The notes below the pieces were generated by a model, which searched no databases, was not told the origin of the DNA, and worked only from the letters and a program-made list of their open reading frames with translations. The translations under genes were made by a program, and so were the position numbers. This document shows positions 1-4,835 of a stretch of DNA of 5,878 nt, one piece after another; the first letter of the stretch is position 1, and each line of letters opens with the position of its first letter. The stretch is from Desulfuromonadales bacterium (GTDB lineage: Bacteria > Desulfobacterota > Desulfuromonadia > Desulfuromonadales > JACZKF01). The stretch spans positions 1 through 5,878 of the forward strand of contig JACZKF010000162.1 in assembly GCA_014860175.1 (NCBI GenBank). Reading direction: 5' to 3'.

Positions 1-1546
1 GTTCGATGCCGCGGAAGCGGTTGGCGACGACGGGGAGGGCGTCGGGGACGTAGAGGAAGACGTAAGGCTGCTCTTGGCCGAGGATCTCCTGGAAGCGGCC
101 GTAGATCTTCTTGCGCTCGTCCTGGTCGAGGGTGCGCCGCCCCTGCTCGAGCAGGGCGTCGACCTCGTCGTTTTTGTAGTTGATGAAGTTGAGCATCCCC
201 TTGCCGGTCTTGCTCGAGTGCCAGACGTCGTAGGCGTCGGGGTCGGGGGGGATGGTCCAGCCCATGATCAGGGCGTCGAAGTTCCCCGGGTCGACGAACT
301 CCTTGAGGAAGGAGGCCCATTCGATGACCCGCAGCTTGACCTCGATGCCGACGTCGCGCAGGCGGCGCTGGATGATCTCGCCGCTCTTGGTGCGCTGGTC
401 GTTCCCCTGGTTGGTGAGGATGGTGAAGGCGAAGGGCTGGCCGTTCTTGTCGAGGAGGCCGTCGCCGTTGCTGTCGGTCCACCCCGCCTCGGCCAGCAGC
501 TCGCGGGCCTTTTGCGGGTCGTGGGGGTAGCTCGGCACCTCGGGGTTATGCGGCCAGGTCCCGGGCTTGTAGGGGCCGTTGGCCACCTGGCCGAGGCCGA
601 GGAGGACGCCGTCGATGAGCTCCTGCTTGTCGATGGCGTAGGCCAGCGCCTGGCGCACCCGCTGGTCCTGGAACAGGGGGCGGCGCAGGTTGAAGCCGAG
701 ATAGGTGTAGGCCGAGGCCGGGTAGCGGTATTTTTCGAAGCGCCGCTTGAAGGCCAGGGTGTCGGTCTGCCGGGCGTACTGCAGCGGGGTGAGGTCCATG
801 GTGTCGAGCCCCCCCGACTGCAGCTCGAGAAACATGGTGGAGAGGTCGGGGATGATGCGGTAGACGACCCGGTGGATGTACGGCGACCCCTCGTAATAGT
901 CTTTGTTGGCCTCGAGGACGATCTTCTCCCCCCGGCGCCACTCGACGAAGCGGTAGGGGCCGGCGCCGACCGGCTGGCTCCCGAGCGGGCTCTTGGTGAC
1001 GTCCTGCCCTTGGAGCAGATGCTTGGGGAGGATGTCGATGGCCCAGCTGATCAGGGCGGTGGCCAGCGGCTGGCGGTAGCTGACGCGGAAGGTGTGGGGG
1101 TCGACCACCTCGGCCTTGTCGACCTGCTTGTAGCGCTCGGCGTAGGCGGTGGGGACCTTGGGGTCGATGTAGGTCTGGTAGGTGAAGAGGACGTCTTCGG
1201 CGGTGAGGGGGGTGCCGTCGTGCCAGCGGACGTCCTGACGCAGCCGGAAGGTGATGGTCAGGTTGTCGTCGGAGATCTCCCACGACTCGGCGATATCCCC
1301 CTCGATCTCCAGGTTCTTGTCGTAGCGCACCAGCCCCGAGTAGACCAGCGAATTGATGGCGCTGGAGGCCGAGTCGGAGGCGATGACCGGCAGCAAGGTG
1401 GTGGCGTCGCCGATGGAGCCGAGAATGATGGTATCGCCATACACCGGCTCACCCGCCTCGCGCGCGGGCGCCGGACCGGTGTCGGCAGGGCGATCGCAGG
1501 CCAGGAGACTGAGGGTAAGGGGGAGTATCAGAAGCAGAGAGCGCAT
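1..1546 (-). CDS. Peptide/nickel-type ABC transporter substrate-binding lipoprotein (SBP_bac_5 family), 3' end cut by the window
   Basis: Solute-binding component of a peptide- or nickel-type ABC importer; it would capture the ligand in the periplasm and pass it to DppBC/OppBC-like permeases, which are not in view. The ATG at 1544-1546 follows GGAGA (1551-1555) by four bases. The frame stays open for 515 codons to the window edge; the family is usually about 530-550 residues, so only the last few tens are missing. Residues 1-17 are a lipoprotein signal ending in lipobox LLAC (Cys17). Residues 86-111 (AESWEI...WHDG) fit the family signature. VGAGPYRF at 193-200, LGFNLRRPLFQDQRVRQALAYAID further on and FLYVPDALPVVANRFRGI near the cut are classic conserved blocks. 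Residues 358-369 form a DSNGDGLLDKNG loop resembling a calcium-binding loop. Asp18 follows the lipid-bearing Cys, which in E. coli retains lipoproteins in the inner membrane. The family is secure; the ligand cannot be read from sequence. Confidence 0.93.
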   Translation of the reverse strand, partial: MRSLLLILPLTLSLLACDRPADTGPAPAREAGEPVYGDTIILGSIGDATTLLPVIASDSASSAINSLVYSGLVRYDKNLEIEGDIAESWEISDDNLTITFRLRQDVRWHDGTPLTAEDVLFTYQTYIDPKVPTAYAERYKQVDKAEVVDPHTFRVSYRQPLATALISWAIDILPKHLLQGQDVTKSPLGSQPVGAGPYRFVEWRRGEKIVLEANKDYYEGSPYIHRVVYRIIPDLSTMFLELQSGGLDTMDLTPLQYARQTDTLAFKRRFEKYRYPASAYTYLGFNLRRPLFQDQRVRQALAYAIDKQELIDGVLLGLGQVANGPYKPGTWPHNPEVPSYPHDPQKARELLAEAGWTDSNGDGLLDKNGQPFAFTILTNQGNDQRTKSGEIIQRRLRDVGIEVKLRVIEWASFLKEFVDPGNFDALIMGWTIPPDPDAYDVWHSSKTGKGMLNFINYKNDEVDALLEQGRRTLDQDERKKIYGRFQEILGQEQPYVFLYVPDALPVVANRFRGIE

Positions 1547-1585
1547 TTTGTCTCCGTAATGTGGAATGGGCTGGCGAAAATCTTA

Positions 1586-1615
1586 ATTCTAATTCAGTTT
1601 CACGCGACGCCGCAA
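1586..1615 (-). promoter_or_regulatory. Candidate sigma70-type promoter for the substrate-binding gene, straddling the edge of a palindromic element
   Basis: On the minus strand a TTGCGG box (1610-1615, three of six consensus bases) is followed after 18 bases by TAGAAT (1586-1591, five of six). The start point would fall near 1579, giving a leader of about 33 nt before the ATG. The -35 box lies inside the outer arm of the palindromic element and the -10 box ends at its edge. The -10 match is good and the -35 match weak, so this is a proposal only. Confidence 0.3.
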
Positions 1616-1814
1616 CGAACGCAACGAAAAGCCAAAACCGTCTCACGCGAAGCCGCGAAGATCGCGAAGAACTGCCAAAGGCAAATCCGATTTTCTGGTT
1701 AACCAAAAAAGATCTTCTTAGATTTTCTTCGCGTCCTTCGCGCCTTCGCGTGAGACGAATTGCCTCAGGTTTGCAGTTCGTCGCGTTCGTCGCGTCGTTG
1801 CGTGAGACCGAATT
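1591..1814. repeat. Full-length nested palindromic intergenic element (copy 1)
   Basis: This 224-bp element fills most of the gap between the LolB-like gene and the transporter gene and ends three bases from the LolB-like stop codon. It has two nested inverted repeats. The outer arms (1591-1627 and 1778-1814) match at 31 of 37 positions when one is reverse-complemented; both begin with AATTC at the outside and carry GTTGCG/GTCGCG words. The inner arms (1640-1669 and 1727-1756) match at 27 of 30 and consist of three CTTCGCG words spaced by 2 and 1 bases. The apex between them (1670-1726) is AT-rich. Parts of it recur at 4414-4531 and 4555-4660; positions 1714-1763 are identical to 4429-4478. 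It resembles the GC-rich intergenic palindromes scattered through many environmental bacterial genomes. It carries no transposase and no convincing gene. Confidence 0.85.
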
Positions 1815-1817
1815 TGC

Positions 1818-2606
1818 CTATGGCAGCTCTTCTATCGTGTAGCCTGCCGGCGGCGAAAGCCGGAACCTCTCCTCCGGGATCGAGGCGTTAAGCTCGATCT
1901 CGCTGAAGGTGAGGGTGGCCTCGCTCTGCTGGGCCGGGGTTTCGATGCTCATCGCCTGGGGGAAGCCGGACTGGCGGTCGAAGGGGCCGTAGCCGAGGCG
2001 CAGCACCAGGGCGTCGGCCTGCAGGTAGTCGGCGCCGGTGAGGCGCAGCCGGCGATCGAAGGTCAGCTCCTGGCGCACCTCTCCTTGGGCCGCCGCGAGG
2101 GTGAGCCGCCAGTTGCCGTCGGCGCCGGCGTCGACCCGGCTCTCCTGCCAGGGGATCATCGGCACCTGGTAAAGGACCATCTGCACCAGGTCGGCAAGCT
2201 GCAGCGGCAGCCGGGTGAAGCGCTGCAGGTTGCGGTAGCTGGCGGCGCCGGTGAGAAAGCGCCCCTCGCCGGGGACCAGGACACTGAGCCGGTCGCCGTC
2301 GGCGGCCACCGTCAGCACCGGGTTGCCGAAGGGGCTCAACGTCTCGCTGCGCAGCCGGTCGGGCTTTTGCGCCAGCAGCAGCTGATTGGCGGTAAAGGAG
2401 CGCTCCGGCGACGCCACCCGCACCCGCGCCATCCCCCGGAGCGAGTCGAAGGCCCCACCCTGCTGCGCCAGCTGCTGCAGCAGCAGCTCGGCCGTCGGCG
2501 TCGGACTCACGGGAATGGGGGGTTTGGCACAGGCGGTGATAAGGAAGAAAAGGAGGAGGAAGAAGGGAAATTTTGAATTTTGAATTTTGAATTTTGAATT
2601 ATTCAA
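1818..2606 (-). CDS. LolB/DUF4292-like outer-membrane lipoprotein
   Basis: A 262-residue predicted lipoprotein with a LolA/LolB-like fold; by family analogy it would help place lipoproteins or bind lipid at the outer membrane. The start is TTG (2604-2606), six bases after GGAGA (2613-2617). No ATG or GTG lies between the upstream in-frame stop and the signal peptide. Residues 4-13 (SKFKIQNSKF) are encoded by a heptamer array. A hydrophobic core (13-25) and lipobox ITAC (Cys26) follow; Ala27 is compatible with outer-membrane sorting. A Pro/Thr-rich linker (28-38) precedes the body. LRGMARVRV (56-64) and PFGNPVLTVAADGDRLSVLVPGEGRF (92-117) are typical of the LolB/DUF4292 group. E. coli LolB is shorter (about 207 residues). 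The gene lies 71 bp after the TPR gene, in the same direction, and probably shares its transcript. Family assignment is moderately sure; true LolB activity is unproven. Confidence 0.8.
   Translation of the reverse strand: MNNSKFKIQNSKFPFFLLLFFLITACAKPPIPVSPTPTAELLLQQLAQQGGAFDSLRGMARVRVASPERSFTANQLLLAQKPDRLRSETLSPFGNPVLTVAADGDRLSVLVPGEGRFLTGAASYRNLQRFTRLPLQLADLVQMVLYQVPMIPWQESRVDAGADGNWRLTLAAAQGEVRQELTFDRRLRLTGADYLQADALVLRLGYGPFDRQSGFPQAMSIETPAQQSEATLTFSEIELNASIPEERFRLSPPAGYTIEELP
2567..2600. repeat. TTTTGAA heptamer array inside the LolB-like coding sequence (four units)
   Basis: Four perfect TTTTGAA units (2571-2577, 2578-2584, 2585-2591, 2592-2598), preceded by GAAA and followed by TT. The array lies between the TTG start and the hydrophobic core of the LolB-like signal peptide, so it is translated. 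The unit is seven bases, so gain or loss of one copy shifts the reading frame. Positions 2567-2593 are an exact reverse complement of 2661-2687. Confidence 0.9.
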
Positions 2607-2612
2607 GCCAAA

Positions 2613-2617
2613 TCTCC
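2613..2617 (-). promoter_or_regulatory. Ribosome binding site that fixes the TTG start of the LolB-like gene
   Basis: On the minus strand GGAGA lies six bases before the TTG at 2604-2606. No other start codon stands between this site and the signal-peptide core, so the site decides the start. It sits in the 67-base loop between two complementary heptamer arrays. Confidence 0.7.
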
Positions 2618-2660
2618 GGTATCTCGTGTCGGGTATGGTTTTCTGGGCCTTTCAATTAAG

Positions 2661-2687
2661 AATTCAAAATTCAAAATTCAAAATTTC
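2661..2687. repeat. Heptamer array in inverse orientation (three units) at the 3' end of the TPR gene
   Basis: Three TTCAAAA units (2663-2669, 2670-2676, 2677-2683) flanked by AA and TTTC. On the minus strand the array supplies the last Phe codon and the TGA stop (2678-2680) of the TPR gene, then continues into the intergenic gap. It is a perfect 27-base inverted copy of 2567-2593. Confidence 0.9.
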
Positions 2688-4375
2688 TCCAGCTTTGTTT
2701 TAGCGCTCTCCAGCTCAGGGTCGATCTCGACCGCCCTTTTGTAGGCTTCCTGGGCTTTTTCCTTAAGGCCGAGGGCGGTGTAGGCGTCACCGAGGTGTTC
2801 GTGGACCAGGGGGTCGTTGGGGAGGAGGCGGACGGCTTCTTCGAGCTGTTCTCTGGCTTCGGGGTAGCGGCCGAGGCGGTAGTAGACCCAGCCGAGGGTG
2901 TCGGCGATGTGCCCTTCGGGCTTGAGTTCCATCGCCTGCAGCGCCATCACCAGCGCCTGCTCGAGGTTCTCTCCCGCTTCGGCCCAGCCGTAGGCGACGT
3001 AGTTGAGCGCTTCGGCATGCTCGGGGTCGAGGGCGAGGACTTGCTGCATGGTCGCCATCGCCTCCGGCCGCCGTCCCTGGCGCTCGAGCACCGCCCCGCG
3101 CTGGTAGAGGAGGTCGGTCTCCTGCGGGTAGAGGGCGAGCCCCTGATCGAGGACGGCCAGCGCCAGGTCGTGGTTTTTTTCCATCTCGTGCAGCGAGGAG
3201 AGATAGGAGAAGAGTTCGGGTCGCCCCTCCCCTTGCGCCAGCCGCTCCTCGAGCAGGGCGATCGCCTCGGCGGTGCGCCCGAGGCGGTGCTGCAGGAAGC
3301 TGAGATGGGCCAGGGCGTCGGTGCCGATATCCGAATCGGCGGGGATGGTGGAGAAGACTGTCAGCGCCTCTTCCCAGCGCTCCTGGCGCTCGAGGGCGGT
3401 GCCGAGGTAGAAGCGGATCTGGTCGAGACCGGGGTTGGCTTCGAGAATGCCGGTAAAGACCGCGGCGGCTTCCCCCCATTGGCGCTGTTCCAGATGGATC
3501 AGGCCGATCTTGCGCCAGGCTTCGAAATCGTCCGGGTTCTGCTCGACCAGGATCGCCAGCTCCTCCAGCGCCAGATCGAGGCGATCGCCCAGAACCAGCA
3601 GCCGGACCACATGGTGGCGCACGGCGGCGTTCTCGGGGTTGGCCTGCAGCGCCTGGCGGTAGAGGGCGAGGGCCTTGTCGACATCGCGCCCCTGCTCAAA
3701 CAGGGTGCCGAGCTCGATGTAGGCCGGTTCGAAATTGGGGTCGCGCTCGATGATCTGCCGGTAGATCTCCTGGGCCAGGACGTTGAGGTCGATCTCGCGG
3801 TAGAGGCGGGCCAGGGTGAGAAGGGGGCCGAGGGAGTCGGGGAACTGCGCCACCGCTTCCTTGAGCACCGCCGTCGCCTGCTCGTAATCGCCGCGGCGGG
3901 CGTAGGCGATCCCCAGGTGGATGTAGAGCCCCTCGTCGTCGGGGCGCAACTCCAGCGCCCGGCGGAAATGCTCGATGGCGCCGGCGTCGTTCTCCTGGCG
4001 AAAGTGGAGGCTGCCGAGGAGCAGGTGCCCCTCCACCAGTTGGGGATCGCGGGCCAGCGCCTCCTCGGCGGTGGCGACCGCCCCCTCCATATCCCCCTGG
4101 TCGACCTGCAGGTGGGCCAGCGCCAGGTGGAGGTAAGCGGCGTCTGGCTCGTAGACCAGGGCCTGGCGCAGCGCCTCGGCGGCGGCGGCGTGCTCCCCCT
4201 CGATGGCCAGCATCCGGGCGCGGGCGAAATGATAGAGCACCTTGGCGTCCGGGCTCTCGAGCTGCGACTCGTACCGCCACTCCCCCCGGGCCGCCGCGGC
4301 GGCACTGCGCTCCATCGGCGACACGGCGCAGGCGGTGAGGGCCAGGGTGAGTAATAGTGGGAGGATGAGGGGCAC
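2678..4375 (-). CDS. Tetratricopeptide-repeat lipoprotein (about 15 TPRs)
   Basis: A 565-residue predicted lipoprotein made almost entirely of TPR helix pairs. TPR solenoids bind other proteins; here it would act as a scaffold or assembly factor on the periplasmic face of the envelope, probably at the outer membrane. The start is GTG (4373-4375), five bases after AGGA. Residues 1-16 form a short signal ending in lipobox LTAC (Cys16), with Ala17 after it; the signal has no basic residue near its N-terminus, which is unusual. TPRs run from about residue 43 to about 555, most with the usual 34-residue spacing and A/G/P consensus positions. The segment ALNYVAYGWAEAG...IADTLGWVYYRLGRYPEA (about 455-505) is typical of large TPR lipoproteins in Deltaproteobacteria-type genomes. 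The last Phe and stop codons lie in a heptamer array. It leads the LolB-like gene in an apparent operon. The partner protein is unknown. Confidence 0.9.
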   Translation of the reverse strand: MPLILPLLLTLALTACAVSPMERSAAAAARGEWRYESQLESPDAKVLYHFARARMLAIEGEHAAAAEALRQALVYEPDAAYLHLALAHLQVDQGDMEGAVATAEEALARDPQLVEGHLLLGSLHFRQENDAGAIEHFRRALELRPDDEGLYIHLGIAYARRGDYEQATAVLKEAVAQFPDSLGPLLTLARLYREIDLNVLAQEIYRQIIERDPNFEPAYIELGTLFEQGRDVDKALALYRQALQANPENAAVRHHVVRLLVLGDRLDLALEELAILVEQNPDDFEAWRKIGLIHLEQRQWGEAAAVFTGILEANPGLDQIRFYLGTALERQERWEEALTVFSTIPADSDIGTDALAHLSFLQHRLGRTAEAIALLEERLAQGEGRPELFSYLSSLHEMEKNHDLALAVLDQGLALYPQETDLLYQRGAVLERQGRRPEAMATMQQVLALDPEHAEALNYVAYGWAEAGENLEQALVMALQAMELKPEGHIADTLGWVYYRLGRYPEAREQLEEAVRLLPNDPLVHEHLGDAYTALGLKEKAQEAYKRAVEIDPELESAKTKLEKF

Positions 4376-4383
4376 TGGTTTCC

Positions 4384-4408
4384 TAATTTTGAATTTTGAA
4401 TTTTAAAA
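4384..4408. repeat. Short TTTTGAA heptamer array just upstream of the TPR gene
   Basis: Two TTTTGAA units (4387-4393, 4394-4400) plus a partial third ending in TTTTAAAA. It directly precedes the TPR gene's AGGA ribosome binding site, so it would lie in that gene's mRNA leader. It has the same unit and orientation as the array at 2567-2600. Confidence 0.8.
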
Positions 4409-4413
4409 ACCGC

Positions 4414-4531
4414 ACTCACGCGAAGCCGCTTCTTAGATTTTCTTCGCGTCCTTCGCGCCTTCGCGTGAGACGAATTGCTCTCAGATTTTTGCCGTTCGTT
4501 GCGTCGTTGCGTCGTCGCGTGAAACCGAATT
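4414..4531. repeat. Palindromic element copy 2, internally deleted
   Basis: The left inner arm is cut to about 16 bases (4414-4429) and runs straight into the right half. Positions 4429-4478 are identical to 1714-1763 of copy 1. The outer right arm follows (about 4492-4531) with GTTGCGTC words and the GAAACCGAATT end. The outer left arm and most of the AT-rich apex are absent. It has the same orientation as copy 1. Confidence 0.8.
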
Positions 4532-4554
4532 TAGCTTTTGAAAATCTAGTGGCA

Positions 4555-4660
4555 TTTCACGCGAAGCCGCGAAGATCGCGAAGAACTGCACAAGCCAAAC
4601 CAGATCCTTCTAAAAGATCTTCTTAGATTTTCTTCGCGTCCTTCGCGCCTTCGCGTGAAA
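4555..4660. repeat. Palindromic element copy 3, inner module only
   Basis: A 106-bp inverted repeat. Arms 4555-4585 and 4630-4660 match at 28 of 31 positions when one is reverse-complemented. The left arm shares an identical stretch with copy 1 (from 4557, through GCGAAGAACTGC), and the right arm shares GATCTTCTTAGATTTTC onward. The outer GTTGCGTC arms seen in copy 1 are missing, so the inner module can exist alone. Confidence 0.85.
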
Positions 4661-4715
4661 CCGGTTATGCCGTTGGCCCCTTGAGACCTTAAATCAGAGC
4701 GCATAGAACCTATCG

Positions 4716-4744
4716 AGGCTATCACACCGCCGTGCCAGCGTCAA
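4716..4744 (-). promoter_or_regulatory. Likely sigma70-type promoter of the TPR/LolB-like operon
   Basis: On the minus strand TTGACG (4739-4744, five of six consensus bases) is followed after 17 bases by TAGCCT (4716-4721). A TGn extended -10 precedes it, which offsets the poor -10 match. The start point would be near 4709, giving a leader of about 330 nt through palindromic copies 3 and 2 before the GTG at 4375. Placement in unique sequence between divergent genes supports it. Confidence 0.45.
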
Positions 4745-4756
4745 TTTCTTGTCCCC

Positions 4757-4784
4757 TTGCCTCCCTTGGCTTTCCTGCTACGCT
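4757..4784 (+). promoter_or_regulatory. Weak candidate promoter for the kinase gene
   Basis: TTGCCT (4757-4762) and TACGCT (4779-4784) are 16 bases apart, which would start transcription near 4791, about 45 nt before the ATG. Both boxes match consensus only partly. A small inverted repeat, TTGAA-N4-TTCAA (4784-4797), overlaps the -10 end and the likely start point. Confidence 0.2.
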
Positions 4785-4821
4785 TGAATGAATTCAATCG
4801 GTTGTTTCATGTGGACTGGGA

Positions 4822-4830
4822 AAGGAGGTG
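4822..4830 (+). promoter_or_regulatory. Strong ribosome binding site of the kinase gene
   Basis: AAGGAGGTG, a near-perfect complement of the 16S rRNA 3' end, lies five bases before the ATG at 4836 and fixes that start. Confidence 0.85.
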
Positions 4831-4835
4831 CGCCG

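Larger units (their letters stand above)
4376..4835. other. Divergent intergenic region between the TPR gene and the kinase gene
   Basis: 460 bases without a supported gene. From left to right it holds a heptamer array, two palindromic elements of the same family as 1591-1814, and then about 175 bases of unique sequence. The unique part carries the likely leftward promoter for the TPR operon, a weaker rightward candidate and the kinase gene's ribosome binding site. Short open frames inside the palindromes are by-products of the repeat words. Confidence 0.75.

Noticed and set aside
74..1702. A long rightward open frame (over 500 codons) opposite the transporter gene
   Set aside because: It is codon-for-codon antisense to the substrate-binding gene, which shows clear family motifs. 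GC-rich codon use leaves the opposite strand free of stops. Its tail runs into the palindromic repeat and its protein has no recognisable features.
1591..1814. Rho-independent terminator after the LolB-like gene
   Set aside because: The hairpin is strong, but no T-run follows the stem in the direction of transcription and the stem is far longer than a usual terminator. It might impede polymerase, but I cannot call it a terminator.
1561..1842. Small open frames in the palindromic elements giving Arg/Ser-rich peptides (also at 4396-4626)
   Set aside because: The peptides arise from the CTTCGCG and GTTGCGTC repeat words, recur with each element copy and lack ribosome binding sites. Similar spurious peptides are common annotation errors at such repeats.
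2795..4354. A long rightward open frame (over 500 codons) opposite the TPR gene
   Set aside because: It is the antisense shadow of the TPR coding sequence; the leftward frame has a lipobox and regular TPR consensus, the rightward one only low-complexity Gly/Leu/Val-rich sequence.
4414..4660. Possible CRISPR array from repeated segments
   Set aside because: Only two or three copies of unequal length, internally palindromic, without regular spacers and without cas genes.
1591..4660. Composite transposon or genomic island carrying the TPR and LolB-like genes
   Set aside because: No transposase, no target-site duplication that I can see, and the genes are envelope housekeeping types with codon use like their neighbours.
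4784..4797. Operator at TTGAA-N4-TTCAA upstream of the kinase gene
   Set aside because: Short AT-rich symmetry of this kind is common by chance, and no regulator gene or second site is present. It is mentioned only with the weak promoter.
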